Source: Bacteroidales bacterium
GTDB taxonomy: Bacteria > Bacteroidota > Bacteroidia > Bacteroidales > UBA12077
Assembly (NCBI GenBank): GCA_016342685.1
Contig: JAEINU010000002.1
Location: 143,085 to 207,084 of the forward strand
DNA length: 64,000 nucleotides
Direction of reading: 5' to 3'
Positions 26,233 to 35,378 of the stretch are shown piece by piece. Within the stretch, counting starts at the first letter, position 1. Every line of letters starts with the position of its first letter. The translations under genes were made by a program, and so were the position numbers. The notes beneath the pieces are model-generated. The model did no database searches and was not told where the DNA came from. It worked only from the letters and a program-made list of their open reading frames with translations.

Positions 26233-27111
26233 ATGAAAAAAGCACTTGTAACAGGAGCAAATGGACAGCTTGGAAGTGAGCTAAAAGCACTATTTGATCA
26301 TAACTATTTAAATATCTGTGAAACTACAAATATTATTTTCACAGATATTGACACTTTAAATTTATCTGAGCCTTCTGAGGTAGAAAGCTATTTACAAAAC
26401 AATAAATTTGATTATATTATTAACTGTGCTGCATATACTAATGTTGATAAAGCTGAATCTGAAAAAAACTTAGCTTTTAAAATCAATTCTGAAGCGGTTA
26501 AGAATATACTTCTATCACTCGATAGAAGTACTAAGTTTATTCATATTTCGACCGATTATGTTTTTGATGGAAATAATAATTTCCCATATACAGAGGATAT
26601 GTCACCAAACCCCACATCTGTATACGGAGAATCAAAGATGGAAGGCGAAACGCACGCTCAAGAGCACAAAAACTCAATTATTATAAGAACATCGTGGTTG
26701 TATTCCAGCTTTGGAAATAATTTTGCAAAATCAATGTTAAAATATAGTCAAGAGCGTGAAGAACTTAAGGTTGTTTTTGATCAGATTGGAACCCCTACTC
26801 TCGCTAAAAATTTAGCCGAAGCTATATTGCAAATAATATCACAATCGATTAACAAGGAATATTTCGTTCCCGGGATATACCATTATTCGAACGAAGGTGT
26901 TTGCAGTTGGTATGATTTTGCAAAAGCAATTGTGGATAAATCAAACACAAAATGTAAAGTTAATCCTATTGAATCTAAAGATTATCCTACCCCGGTTAAA
27001 AGACCTTTTTATAGTGTACTTAACAAACACAAAATAAAATCGACATACAATATTGAAATTCCGCATTGGACAGATTCACTAAATATATTCTTTAACGATT
27101 TACAGAAATAG
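26233..27111 (+). CDS. rfbD: dTDP-4-dehydrorhamnose reductase
   Basis: 292 residues, an SDR of the RmlD family. NADPH-binding V-T-G-A-N-G-Q-L-G-S-E is at 6-16, N-C-A-A-Y-T-N-V-D-K-A-E is the family signature, and S-T-D-Y-V-F-D-G with Y-G-E-S-K holds the catalytic Thr-Tyr-Lys set. It makes dTDP-L-rhamnose. It is the last gene of the operon. Its last five codons and stop lie inside the stem of a strong hairpin followed by T residues (27095-27133), so transcription is probably terminated at the very end of the gene. Confidence 0.97.
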   Translation: MKKALVTGANGQLGSELKALFDHNYLNICETTNIIFTDIDTLNLSEPSEVESYLQNNKFDYIINCAAYTNVDKAESEKNLAFKINSEAVKNILLSLDRSTKFIHISTDYVFDGNNNFPYTEDMSPNPTSVYGESKMEGETHAQEHKNSIIIRTSWLYSSFGNNFAKSMLKYSQEREELKVVFDQIGTPTLAKNLAEAILQIISQSINKEYFVPGIYHYSNEGVCSWYDFAKAIVDKSNTKCKVNPIESKDYPTPVKRPFYSVLNKHKIKSTYNIEIPHWTDSLNIFFNDLQK

Positions 27112-27133
27112 TTTATTTCTGTAAATCGTTTTT
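27095..27133 (+). terminator. intrinsic terminator overlapping the rfbD stop codon
   Basis: A perfect 16-bp inverted repeat (27095-27110 and 27114-27129) with a 3-nt loop, followed by TTTT. The stop codon TAG spans the stem-loop border. It separates the sugar-nucleotide operon from the phosphohexomutase gene. Confidence 0.85.
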
Positions 27134-27170
27134 GAGTCATCAAATATTCAATATCCCAAAAATAAATATT

Positions 27171-28913
27171 ATGGCAAATCAGGATTTATTACAAGAGGTG
27201 CAGCAAAAAGCTAAAAATTGGCTTGAATCTGATATCGACTTAAAATCAAAAAAAGAAATCGAAAATCTTTTAGAAGGCGATGATTCAGACTTAATTGAAT
27301 CATTTTATAAAAATCTTGAATTTGGAACTGGTGGATTACGCGGTATAATGGGAGTTGGAACCAACAGAATGAATACCTATACGGTTGGAATGGCTACTCA
27401 AGGCTTGAGTAATTATTTAATTCAACAATTCCCAAACAACTCAAAAATCAAGGTTGCTATTGCATTTGATTCAAGAAACAATAGTAAATACTTTGCCGAA
27501 AAAACCGCAAGCGTATTTTCCGCTAATGGAATACAGGTTTTTTTATTTAATGATTTAAGACCAACACCCGAACTTTCGTTTGCAATACGAGAGTTAAAAT
27601 GTCAAAGTGGAATTGTTATTACAGCATCGCATAATCCAAAGGAATATAATGGATATAAAGTATACTGGGAAGATGGTGGACAAATAATTAATCCCCACGA
27701 TAAAAATATTATAGAAGAAGTGCGCAAAATCAATAATATAAATGAAGTTAAATTTGATACAGACTTAAAGAACGTTCACCTAATAGGAGAAGAAATTGAC
27801 AATAAATACATTAAAGAATTAACAAAACTGTCTTTAAATCCTAAAAGCAATCAAAAACAAAAAGATTTAAAAATAGTATACACTCCTATTCATGGAACTG
27901 GCGTTGATTTAGTTCCTAAAGTCCTTAAAGCTTTTGGCTTTGAAAACGTTCATGTTGTTGATGAACAAAAAGAACCCGATGGTAATTTCCCTACAGTAAA
28001 ATCGCCGAATCCTGAAGAACCTGCTGCACTGGCATTAGCTCTTAAAAAAGCAGAAGAAATTGATGCCGATATTGTTATGGCAACAGATCCTGACGCCGAT
28101 AGAGTTGGAATAGCAGTAAAAGATAATAATAACAAATTTATTCTTTTGAATGGGAATCAGGCTGCAATTTTATTGATTGATTATTTAATTAGCCAATGGA
28201 AAGAAACCGGCAAACTAAAAGGTAAAGAGTACATTGTTAAAACAATTGTAACCACAGAATTATTAAAAGAAATTGCAGATAAATATAAGGTAGAATGCTT
28301 TGACGTTCTTACTGGGTTTAAATACATTGCCGAGATTATTAATAAAAACTATGGCAAAAAGAAATTTATTGGAGGTGGCGAAGAAAGTTATGGATACTTA
28401 GCTGGCGAATTTGTTCGTGATAAAGACGCTGTTATGTCTTGTTCATTATTAGCCGAAGCTGCTGCTTTTTCGAAGAATCAAAATATTTCTTTATACAATA
28501 AGTTAATTAATATATATACCGAATACGGGCTTTACAAAGAAAAACTTGTTTCGGTGGTAAAAAAAGGTAAAACAGGATCTGAAGAGATTCAGAAAATGAT
28601 GGATACTTTCAGAAATAATCCGCCAAATTCTATAAACAATTCAAATGTTATGTTAATTCATGATTTTGAAAAACAAAAAACATTCGATCAAATTAGCCAT
28701 TTGCGATATGATATTAATTTACCCAAATCAAATGTGCTACAGTTCATTTTACAGGATGGATCAAAAATATCAATTCGTCCATCGGGAACAGAACCTAAAA
28801 TCAAGTTTTATTTTAGTGTTAACAATGAGTTAAACAAACCCGAAGATTTTGAAAACATGAATCTATTGTTAGATCAAAAAATTGATCAAATCATTAAATC
28901 ACTCAATTTATAA
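27171..28913 (+). CDS. phospho-sugar mutase (phosphoglucomutase/phosphomannomutase family)
   Basis: 580 residues from the ATG at 27171. An in-frame TTG at 27132 would add 13 residues but falls inside the upstream terminator, so the ATG is preferred. The catalytic phosphoserine loop T-A-S-H-N-P-K-E-Y-N-G-Y is near residue 145. The metal loop D-P-D-A-D-R is near 307, the sugar-binding G-G-G-E-E-S-Y-G near 402, and the phosphate-binding S-I-R-P-S-G-T-E-P-K is at the C-terminus. It interconverts hexose 6- and 1-phosphates; this long group usually acts on glucose or mannose. Its position after rfbACD fits glucose-1-phosphate supply. Confidence 0.93.
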   Translation: MANQDLLQEVQQKAKNWLESDIDLKSKKEIENLLEGDDSDLIESFYKNLEFGTGGLRGIMGVGTNRMNTYTVGMATQGLSNYLIQQFPNNSKIKVAIAFDSRNNSKYFAEKTASVFSANGIQVFLFNDLRPTPELSFAIRELKCQSGIVITASHNPKEYNGYKVYWEDGGQIINPHDKNIIEEVRKINNINEVKFDTDLKNVHLIGEEIDNKYIKELTKLSLNPKSNQKQKDLKIVYTPIHGTGVDLVPKVLKAFGFENVHVVDEQKEPDGNFPTVKSPNPEEPAALALALKKAEEIDADIVMATDPDADRVGIAVKDNNNKFILLNGNQAAILLIDYLISQWKETGKLKGKEYIVKTIVTTELLKEIADKYKVECFDVLTGFKYIAEIINKNYGKKKFIGGGEESYGYLAGEFVRDKDAVMSCSLLAEAAAFSKNQNISLYNKLINIYTEYGLYKEKLVSVVKKGKTGSEEIQKMMDTFRNNPPNSINNSNVMLIHDFEKQKTFDQISHLRYDINLPKSNVLQFILQDGSKISIRPSGTEPKIKFYFSVNNELNKPEDFENMNLLLDQKIDQIIKSLNL

Positions 28914-28949
28914 TACACAAAAACTCTATACTACTAACCAAAAAAAACG

Positions 28950-29366
28950 ATGAAATCTTACCGTAAAGAAATTTGGATAAATACCAATCGAAGAAGAGAA
29001 TTAATAAATATAACTCCACTTGTTCAAGAGGAATTGTCTAAAAGTGGAATTAAAGAGGGATTAATATTGGTAAATGCAATGCACATTACTGCGAGTGTAT
29101 TTATTAATGATGATGAATCGGGATTACACGACGATTTTGAAAAATGGCTCGAAGGATTAGCTCCTGAAAAACCTTATTCGCAATACAAACACAATTACGC
29201 CGAAGATAACGCCGATGCTCATTTAAAAAGGACTATAATGGGACGCGAAGTTGTGGTAGCTGTTACAGAAGGTAAATTAGATTTTGGCCCGTGGGAGCAA
29301 ATTTTTTACGGCGAATTTGATGGAAAAAGACGTAAACGAATTTTAATAAAAATAATTGGAGAATAA
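28950..29366 (+). CDS. YjbQ family protein (UPF0047)
   Basis: 138 residues. The family signature is [20 protein letters not shown] near 41-60, with a second conserved block around [18 protein letters not shown]. YjbQ proteins form trimers, and some show weak thiamine-phosphate synthase activity; their real role is unsettled. Length and motifs are complete. The gene stands between the phosphohexomutase (36 bp upstream) and the convergent selD. The stop lies in a 13-bp inverted repeat. Confidence 0.9.
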   Translation: MKSYRKEIWINTNRRRELINITPLVQEELSKSGIKEGLILVNAMHITASVFINDDESGLHDDFEKWLEGLAPEKPYSQYKHNYAEDNADAHLKRTIMGREVVVAVTEGKLDFGPWEQIFYGEFDGKRRKRILIKIIGE

Positions 29367-29383
29367 TTTAATTCTCCAATTAT
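29352..29383. terminator. hairpin between yjbQ-like gene and selD
   Basis: A perfect 13-bp stem (29352-29364 and 29371-29383) with a 6-nt loop overlapping the YjbQ-family stop. The following tract is AT-rich but without a strong T run, so it is a weaker terminator candidate for two convergent genes. Confidence 0.5.
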
Positions 29384-29403
29384 CTATTTATATTTAAATT
29401 ATA

Positions 29404-30432
29404 TTAAGAAACCTTAATTAGAGTTTCATTCTGTTCGGTTAAATATCCGATCGAATTTGTAGATAAATTGTGTTGTTTCAATATTTTTTCGACTTCGTCT
29501 TTCGCACTTTTTTCAACCGCAATTAACAATCCCCCACTTGTTTGAGGATCACAAAGTACAGGCTTCATATCATCCTGAATAGATATTTTTTCGCCATAAC
29601 TATCCCAATTTCGCATTGTACCTCCCGGAATACATTTTTCTGACACATAAAATTCTAACATATCGAGTTTTGGCACTTCTGAATATTTTATAAATGCAGA
29701 CAGCTTACTTCCTTCACACATTTCAGCTAAATGACCAAGTAAACCAAAGCCAGTAACATCAGTTATTGCCTTTACACCATCAATCAAAGCTAATTCAGTT
29801 CCAATAGCATTTAGAGTTGTCATAGCTTCTTCTGCCAACGATAAATGTTCCTCTTTCAAAATACCTTTCTTTTGTGCAGTTGTTAAAATACCAACACCTA
29901 AAGGTTTCGTTAAATATAAAGAGCAGTCGGAGGTTGCTGTATCGTTTCTCTTTAAATTTCTAATATCAACAGAACCAGTTACAGCCAATCCAAAAATAGG
30001 CTCAGGACTATCGATACTATGACCACCGGCAAGCATTATTCCAGCATCCTTGCACGCTTGTCTTCCTCCATCAACTACTTGTTGGGCAATTTCTTCAGGT
30101 ATTTTATTAATTGGCCATCCCAAAATAGCAATTGCCATTAAAGGTTTTCCACCCATAGCATATATATCGCTTATAGCATTTGTTGCAGCAATACGTCCAA
30201 AAGTAAAAGGATCATCAACAATAGGCATAAAGAAATCTGTTGTACTAATTATTGCAGTTCCATTTCCCATATCATATACAGCAGCATCGTCTCTACTATC
30301 ATTACCTACAAGTAAATTTTTATCAACGAAAGGAGTAATATTCGATTCTAAAATAGTACTTAATACTTTAGGTGATATTTTACATCCACATCCTGCCCCA
30401 TGACTATATTGTGTGAGTTTTATTGTATTCAT
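29404..30432 (-). CDS. selD: selenide, water dikinase
   Basis: 342 residues, standard length. The N-terminal catalytic loop G-A-G-C-G-C-K is at 12-18: Cys15 is the position of the essential Cys (or selenocysteine) and Lys18 the essential Lys of E. coli SelD. D-D-A-A-V-Y is the first ATP/metal motif and [10 protein letters not shown] a later family signature. It makes selenophosphate from selenide and ATP for selenocysteine or 2-selenouridine in tRNA. No selA, selB or ybbB is in the window, so the use of selenophosphate cannot be decided here. Confidence 0.97.
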   Translation of the reverse strand: MNTIKLTQYSHGAGCGCKISPKVLSTILESNITPFVDKNLLVGNDSRDDAAVYDMGNGTAIISTTDFFMPIVDDPFTFGRIAATNAISDIYAMGGKPLMAIAILGWPINKIPEEIAQQVVDGGRQACKDAGIMLAGGHSIDSPEPIFGLAVTGSVDIRNLKRNDTATSDCSLYLTKPLGVGILTTAQKKGILKEEHLSLAEEAMTTLNAIGTELALIDGVKAITDVTGFGLLGHLAEMCEGSKLSAFIKYSEVPKLDMLEFYVSEKCIPGGTMRNWDSYGEKISIQDDMKPVLCDPQTSGGLLIAVEKSAKDEVEKILKQHNLSTNSIGYLTEQNETLIKVS

Positions 30433-30531
30433 ATATTATTATTGATTTTATAAATTCCACAAAAGAACTATTTTTATTTTTATTTGTTGTCCTAATATCG
30501 TTTAATCTTAAATAAGAATTAAAATAGTTCT

Positions 30532-31425
30532 ATGTCACACGGCCATCATCATACAGAACCCAATAAAAAGAAACTTTTATTTAGTGTTTTGTTAAATGCA
30601 ATAATAACATTGGCAGAATTCGTTGGAGGAATTCTTTCGAATAGTTTAGCCTTGCTTTCTGATGCAGTGCACAATTTGAGCGATACACTCGCTATTTTAA
30701 TTAGTTATATTGCCATGATTATTGGTAAAAAAGATTCTACTCCAAAGAATACATTTGGTTTTAAGCGAATAGAAATTCTTGCCGCACTTTTTAATGCAGT
30801 TGTTTTAATTGCTATATCAATATACTTATTTTATGAGGCTTACCAACGATTTTTAAATCCTGAACCAATCAAAGGAAAACTTATGTTTATTGTGGCAACA
30901 ATTGGTTTTCTTGGAAATATTATTTCAGTTATTCTATTGCATAAAGATTCATCCCACAATTTAAATGTTAGATCGGCATACATGCATTTAATTGGCGATA
31001 CTTTTTCTTCTGTTGGTGTGATTATTGGTTCCATTCTTATCTACTTTTGGAATATTACCTGGATTGATCCATTACTTACCATTATTATTGGCATAGTAAT
31101 TATTAAAGCAACCTGGGGAATTATTAAAGAAACGTTAGAAATACTTATGCAAGCTAGTCCTGAGAATTTAAATCTTGAAAAAATAAAGGTAGAGCTAGAA
31201 AAACATCCAGAAATAAATAACATACATCATATACATGCTTGGAGTTTATCAGACAACATTACTCATTTTCAATGCCATGCCGATTTAAAGGATAACAAAA
31301 CCATAAAAGAAGTAGACATTATAAGAAATGAACTGGAAAAAATATTATACGAAAAATTTAAAATTAATCACATAACCATTCAAATGGAGCATTACTCTTG
31401 CAATCCTAATTTAAAAACCTTTTAG
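30532..31425 (+). CDS. cation diffusion facilitator, CzcD/ZitB-like zinc exporter
   Basis: 297 residues. The His-rich N-terminus (H-G-H-H-H) precedes six membrane helices. The metal site motifs are S-D-A-V-H-N-L-S-D near 43-51 in helix 2 and H-L-I-G-D in helix 5 (near 147), the H-x3-D arrangement of Zn2+-transporting CDFs. A cytoplasmic ferredoxin-like domain (about 215-290) has the typical H-H-I-H-A-W strand. It exports Zn2+, Cd2+ or Co2+ in exchange for protons. The stop overlaps the convergent helicase gene by 4 bp. No metal-responsive regulator is adjacent. Confidence 0.94.
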   Translation: MSHGHHHTEPNKKKLLFSVLLNAIITLAEFVGGILSNSLALLSDAVHNLSDTLAILISYIAMIIGKKDSTPKNTFGFKRIEILAALFNAVVLIAISIYLFYEAYQRFLNPEPIKGKLMFIVATIGFLGNIISVILLHKDSSHNLNVRSAYMHLIGDTFSSVGVIIGSILIYFWNITWIDPLLTIIIGIVIIKATWGIIKETLEILMQASPENLNLEKIKVELEKHPEINNIHHIHAWSLSDNITHFQCHADLKDNKTIKEVDIIRNELEKILYEKFKINHITIQMEHYSCNPNLKTF

Positions 31426-32849
31426 ATCTCTTCTGTCGATTCAAAAAATTTCTTATTAAAATTAACCAAATAAAGTTTCTTAATAGGTCTAGTGAATGCC
31501 GTATATAACCAACGCAGGTATTCTTTATCCATCATTTCGTCGGTAAGATAACCATGATCAATAAAAACATTTTTCCATTGCCCACCTTGTGCTTTATGAC
31601 AAGTAATTGCATACGAGAATTTTACCTGCAAGGCATTAAAAAACTCATCACTCTTAACACCTTCATATTGTTTTTTCTTGGTTTTCTCGCCCTTATAATC
31701 CTCTAGAACACTATAATACAATTTCTTATTATCGTCGCTACTTAAGGCTGCCGAATTAATATTTAAAGTATCAAGAATAATTTTACAATCAATTTCGAGA
31801 TCAAAATCAGTAAGATTCAAAGTTACATCGGCAAATCGAAATCCATATTGCTCATGATATTTTTTAATTCGTATAATTTCTGCAATATCGCCATTTGCTA
31901 TAAAATCCACCTTATCGTTATCACCTAACCAAAAATAATTATTCTTAACGACCATTATAAAATCACCAACTGCAATTTCTTCTTCTCTCCATAAAATCTG
32001 ACTTCGTATTCCATTATTATACTGATTTGCTCTTTTATTCGATCGTGTAATAATGATGGTATCTTCAAATCCATATTTATCGTAAGAATCGCTGATTGTT
32101 TCAATTAAATCTTCACCAGATATCTTTTCAATATCTAAAATTGAATCAACATCTAACTTTGGAAATTCAAATTTTTCACTAACAAGCTGATTTCTAATAC
32201 TTGTTGCATTTAACAATATACCTGAATCGCTTGACTGCCTGACAACCTCGGTTAAAATATATTCCTCAACATCTAAACCGAAACTTTTTAGTTCTTTAGC
32301 ACTCAAAGCAGGACTCATATTTATCCCAACCGGTGGCAACTGGGCAGTATCTCCAATTAAAATCAACTTACAAGCTTTATCGTTGTACACATATTTTATT
32401 AAATCATCTAATAAACGACCTGTTCCAAAAACAGAAATATCATTGGATTGATTAGATATCATTGAAGATTCGTCGACAATAAAAAAAGTATTGGAATGTA
32501 AATTTGAATCTATTACAAATACTCCAAAACCGTCTTTTGAAGATTTTTGTCGATATATTTTTTTATGAATGGTATAAGCATTTGCTTTCGAATAAGAAGC
32601 CAGAACTTTTGCAGCACGACCTGTTGGAGCCAATAATACCGATTTTATTTTTAATTTACGAAAAGCATTTACCAATGCGCTTACAACAGTGGTTTTTCCG
32701 GTTCCGGCATATCCCTTAATAAGGAACACTTTCTTCGGATTATTATCCATTATAAAGCTAGACAAACCACTAATCAAGTCGCTTTGATCGTTTGTTGGTT
32801 TCAATTTTAATTTTTCGAGAATGATGTTTTTTATGTGGTCTGCTAACAT
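31422..32849 (-). CDS. RecD-like superfamily 1 DNA helicase (AAA_30 / UvrD_C_2)
   Basis: 475 residues. Walker A G-Y-A-G-T-G-K-T-T is at 46-54, Walker B F-F-I-V-D-E-S-S-M near 124, motif III L-I-G-D-T-A-Q-L-P-P, and at the C-terminus motif V T-C-H-K-A-Q-G-G-Q-W and motif VI Y-T-A-F-T-R-P. This matches compact RecD/Dda-like 5'-3' helicases that occur without RecB and RecC; compared with RecD2 it lacks the long N-terminal helix-hairpin-helix region. It is likely used in recombination or replication-fork rescue. Monocistronic, with a tail-to-tail 4-bp overlap with the zinc exporter. Confidence 0.92.
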   Translation of the reverse strand: MLADHIKNIILEKLKLKPTNDQSDLISGLSSFIMDNNPKKVFLIKGYAGTGKTTVVSALVNAFRKLKIKSVLLAPTGRAAKVLASYSKANAYTIHKKIYRQKSSKDGFGVFVIDSNLHSNTFFIVDESSMISNQSNDISVFGTGRLLDDLIKYVYNDKACKLILIGDTAQLPPVGINMSPALSAKELKSFGLDVEEYILTEVVRQSSDSGILLNATSIRNQLVSEKFEFPKLDVDSILDIEKISGEDLIETISDSYDKYGFEDTIIITRSNKRANQYNNGIRSQILWREEEIAVGDFIMVVKNNYFWLGDNDKVDFIANGDIAEIIRIKKYHEQYGFRFADVTLNLTDFDLEIDCKIILDTLNINSAALSSDDNKKLYYSVLEDYKGEKTKKKQYEGVKSDEFFNALQVKFSYAITCHKAQGGQWKNVFIDHGYLTDEMMDKEYLRWLYTAFTRPIKKLYLVNFNKKFFESTEEI

Positions 32850-32897
32850 TTTAGTTAAATAATATGGAATATAAATTTAAAATTTAATTTTTTCTTA

Positions 32898-32905
32898 TAA
32901 ATTTG
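32898..32905 (+). promoter_or_regulatory. putative -7 promoter box (TAAATTTG)
   Basis: An exact TAnnTTTG match 31 bp upstream of the ATG at 32937, the first gene of the 32937-34960 run. Confidence 0.5.
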
Positions 32906-32936
32906 CAAGCAAACATATAAAATTAAATTAAGCAAA

Positions 32937-33563
32937 ATGAAAAAAGTAATTCAAATCGTATTGGCAATTTTAATTGTTGTTTTAGGTTATCTTATTTGGG
33001 ATAGTATACAAACTCCAATTCGTTTTAATAAAGAAAAAGATACAAGATATACTGCAACTGTTCAGCGTCTAATGGATATTAGAACTGCTCAACTAGCGTA
33101 TAAAGATGAGTATGGCAAATTTACTGCTAGCTTTGATACATTAATCAATTTTGTAAAAACTGATTCTATGAAGTTAATAAAAGCGGTAGGATCAATTCCT
33201 GATGAATTATTAGCTCAAGGTTGGACTGAAGAAATTGCCGTTCAAGAAGGATTAATAACTCGTGATACAATTAAGTTTGCAATTATTGATACATTATTTG
33301 CTGCTGGATTTAATGCTGATCTATTATGGAAAGTTCCATTTACACAAATGGATTCATTCGAAATGGCAACAGCAGATCTTAACGTTTCTAAATTAAATGT
33401 TAACGTATTTGAAGCTAAAGTTCATAACGATATTCTTTTATTCGATTTAGACAGACAATTAGTTGTTAACTTAAACGATAAAATGAAAAATATGAACAAC
33501 TACCCAGGAGTAAAAGTTGGTGACGTTGTAGAGCCTAATAATAATGCAGGTAACTGGGAATAA
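32937..33563 (+). CDS. conserved membrane-anchored protein of unknown function
   Basis: 208 residues. One N-terminal membrane helix (5-23) is followed by a soluble part with R-Y-T-A-T-V-Q-R-L-M-D-I-R-T-A-Q-L-A-Y and K-D-E-Y-G-K-F-T, a helix-then-turn pattern reminiscent of pilin-like N-terminal regions, though no prepilin cleavage site (G-F-x-x-x-E) is present. The rest is polar, with a D-L-D-R-Q-L-V-V-N-L-N-D strand near the end. Its domain probably faces the periplasm. It is first in a three-gene run with DUF3822 (12 bp) and rsmD. The family appears conserved in Bacteroidota, but I know no function. Confidence 0.8.
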   Translation: MKKVIQIVLAILIVVLGYLIWDSIQTPIRFNKEKDTRYTATVQRLMDIRTAQLAYKDEYGKFTASFDTLINFVKTDSMKLIKAVGSIPDELLAQGWTEEIAVQEGLITRDTIKFAIIDTLFAAGFNADLLWKVPFTQMDSFEMATADLNVSKLNVNVFEAKVHNDILLFDLDRQLVVNLNDKMKNMNNYPGVKVGDVVEPNNNAGNWE

Positions 33564-33575
33564 GATTAACCTAAT

Positions 33576-34424
33576 ATGCAAAGCTTTGCTTATATTGATG
33601 AAACTTTAGATATAAATTTAACCCAATCATATGAACTGTCCATTCAGCTTAGTCTGAATGGACTTTCTTTTTGTTTGTTAGATACAGTTAGAAATAAATT
33701 TATAGTTCTTAAACACATCCAATTTCAAGCTTATTCAGCTTTTGATGATTATTTAGATATAATCGAAAAAGCAATAGAGTCAAACGATCTATTAAATCAT
33801 GAATACAGAAAAGTTAAACTAGTTTGGATTTCGAATAAAAACACACTTATTCCTTCAAGCTTATTTAATATAGATAACTTGAAAACATATTTTGAATTTA
33901 ATCAAAAACTGAACGATTTAGATGAGATTCATTATACGGAACTAAAATATGCCAATGCATATAGTGTTTTCACCATACCTAATCAGATTGCTACAATCTT
34001 TACAAGAGTGTATTCCAATATTATATTTTACAACCAGCAAACCCCCGAAATTGAAAATGCCTTATTCAGATATAACTCAAATGAGTTTAAGGTATTAATA
34101 CATGTCGAGAATGATTTTTTTGATTTAATCATTACTCAAAAGGGAAAACTGTTATTATATAATAATTTTGTTTACAAAAATGAGATTGATATGCTATACT
34201 ACATTATGTATAGTTTTGAACAATTAAAAATTAATCCTGAATCGATTGATTTAATACTAAGTGGAATTCTGACTAAAAACTCTAAAGAACATTTAAAACT
34301 TAAAGAATTTATTCGACATATAAGATTTGAAAAACATTCCGAAGAAAATTCTTTTAGCTATACTTTTAATAAAATAGCACATCATCATTATACAAACCTT
34401 TTTAACTTAAACATTTGCGAATAG
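33576..34424 (+). CDS. DUF3822 family protein
   Basis: 282 residues, no signal peptide or membrane helix. The pattern S-I-Q-L-S-L-N-G-L-S-F-C-L-L-D near 22-36 and the later D-L-I-L-S-G-I-L suggest the repeated strand-loop elements of an actin-like ATPase fold, as described for DUF3822; this is inference. Members are typically encoded right before rsmD in Bacteroidota, as here, where the rsmD start overlaps this stop by 10 bp. A link with 16S rRNA methylation or ribosome assembly is suggested by the coupling alone. Confidence 0.85.
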   Translation: MQSFAYIDETLDINLTQSYELSIQLSLNGLSFCLLDTVRNKFIVLKHIQFQAYSAFDDYLDIIEKAIESNDLLNHEYRKVKLVWISNKNTLIPSSLFNIDNLKTYFEFNQKLNDLDEIHYTELKYANAYSVFTIPNQIATIFTRVYSNIIFYNQQTPEIENALFRYNSNEFKVLIHVENDFFDLIITQKGKLLLYNNFVYKNEIDMLYYIMYSFEQLKINPESIDLILSGILTKNSKEHLKLKEFIRHIRFEKHSEENSFSYTFNKIAHHHYTNLFNLNICE

Positions 34425-34960
34425 TTAGCGGAAAATATAAAGGAAGGGTAATTCACCCCCCTAAAAACTTTAAGGCTCGGCCTACAACAGATTTTGCTAA
34501 AGAAAACCTGTTTAATATCTTAAATAACAATTTTGATTTTTCTGAACTCAAAGTTTTAGATTTATTTTCGGGTACCGGCAGTATTTCTTTCGAATTTGCT
34601 TCGAGAGAATGTATATCTGTAACATCTATAGAATCTAATTTTAGGCATCATGCTTTTATAAAAAAAGCGATTGAGGAACTTGGGGTTGAAACTATAAAAG
34701 CAATTAAATCAGATGCATTTAGATACGTTAAAAGTTGCAAAGAAAAATTTGATATTGTTTTTGCAGATCCTCCTTATGCTTTAAAAGAAATTGACACTAT
34801 TCCTGATTATATTTTTGATCAAGAAATTTTAAATCCGGGTGCGTGGTTAATTGTTGAACATGGAGATAAAACAATCTTTGGCAGACATCCTGCCTTTATT
34901 GAGTTAAGAAAATACGGTGGTGTAAATTTCAGTATTTTTGAGAATTCTAAAACGAGTTAA
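34415..34960 (+). CDS. rsmD: 16S rRNA (guanine(966)-N2)-methyltransferase
   Basis: 181 residues. The start is the TTG at 34415, because the conserved RsmD beginning M-R-I-V-S-G-K-Y-K-G-R starts exactly there and no upstream ATG is in frame. The SAM motif L-D-L-F-S-G-T-G-S is near 47-55 and the catalytic D-P-P-Y is at about 118-121 (in F-A-D-P-P-Y-A-L). It methylates G966 of 16S rRNA. The start overlaps DUF3822 by 10 bp, so translation is probably coupled, which would explain the weak start codon. Confidence 0.94.
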   Translation: MRIVSGKYKGRVIHPPKNFKARPTTDFAKENLFNILNNNFDFSELKVLDLFSGTGSISFEFASRECISVTSIESNFRHHAFIKKAIEELGVETIKAIKSDAFRYVKSCKEKFDIVFADPPYALKEIDTIPDYIFDQEILNPGAWLIVEHGDKTIFGRHPAFIELRKYGGVNFSIFENSKTS

Positions 34961-34997
34961 AAAAAATCATTTTTTTTTGTATTTTTCCTTTAAAATC

Positions 34998-35028
34998 TTT
35001 GGAGGATAAAAATATTAATCTATTTTTG
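34998..35028 (+). promoter_or_regulatory. promoter of the first tRNA-Asp gene
   Basis: TTTG at 34998-35001, 19 bp, then TATTTTTG at 35021-35028: a complete Bacteroidota housekeeping promoter. The expected start of transcription is about 7 bp before the tRNA. Confidence 0.85.
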
Positions 35029-35041
35029 CATCTCAATTAAC

Positions 35042-35115
35042 GGTTTGGTAGTTCAGTTGGTTAGAATACATGCCTGTCACGCATGGGGTCGCGAGTTCGA
35101 GTCTCGTCCAGACCG
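35042..35115 (+). tRNA. tRNA-Asp (anticodon GTC), copy 1
   Basis: A 74-nt cloverleaf. The 7-bp acceptor stem GGTTTGG/CCAGACC includes one U-G pair. The D arm has AGTTGGTTAGA, and the anticodon stem CATGC/GCATG encloses the loop CTGTCAC with anticodon GTC. The T arm is TCGCG-AGTTCGA-GTCTCG type, with discriminator G. The 3' CCA is not encoded (the next bases are CAA), so it must be trimmed and CCA-added. Confidence 0.95.
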
Positions 35116-35116
35116 C

Positions 35117-35146
35117 AAAAAAGGAAGCTAAATAGCTTCCTTTTTT
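35117..35146 (+). terminator. intrinsic terminator after tRNA-Asp copy 1
   Basis: A GGAAGCTA/TAGCTTCC stem with a 2-nt loop, flanked by six A and six T. It starts two bases after the tRNA. Confidence 0.9.
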
Positions 35147-35260
35147 CATTTATAAAATCTTCCCTAATTCTTTTTTAAGGAATCTATATTAATTATTCTT
35201 AATACAAATCTAGAACTTTGAAAATTGTTAATAAAATAGCGAAAAAACTTCCTGTTTTAT

Positions 35261-35290
35261 TTGATAGATAGAAATAAAAAACTATTTTTG
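35261..35290 (+). promoter_or_regulatory. promoter of the second tRNA-Asp gene
   Basis: TTTG at 35261-35264, 18 bp, then TATTTTTG at 35283-35290. The -7 box and the next 10 bases (CATCTCAATT) are identical to those of copy 1, while the -33 region differs in sequence. Confidence 0.85.
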
Positions 35291-35303
35291 CATCTCAATT
35301 ACT

Positions 35304-35377
35304 GGTTTGGTAGTTCAGTTGGTTAGAATACATGCCTGTCACGCATGGGGTCGCGAGTTCGAGTCTCGTCCAGACCG
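35304..35377 (+). tRNA. tRNA-Asp (anticodon GTC), copy 2
   Basis: 74 nt, identical to copy 1 at 35042 and exactly 262 bp downstream of it. Same GTC anticodon, same discriminator G and no encoded CCA. Its own promoter and terminator make it an independent unit. Confidence 0.95.
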
Positions 35378-35378
35378 C

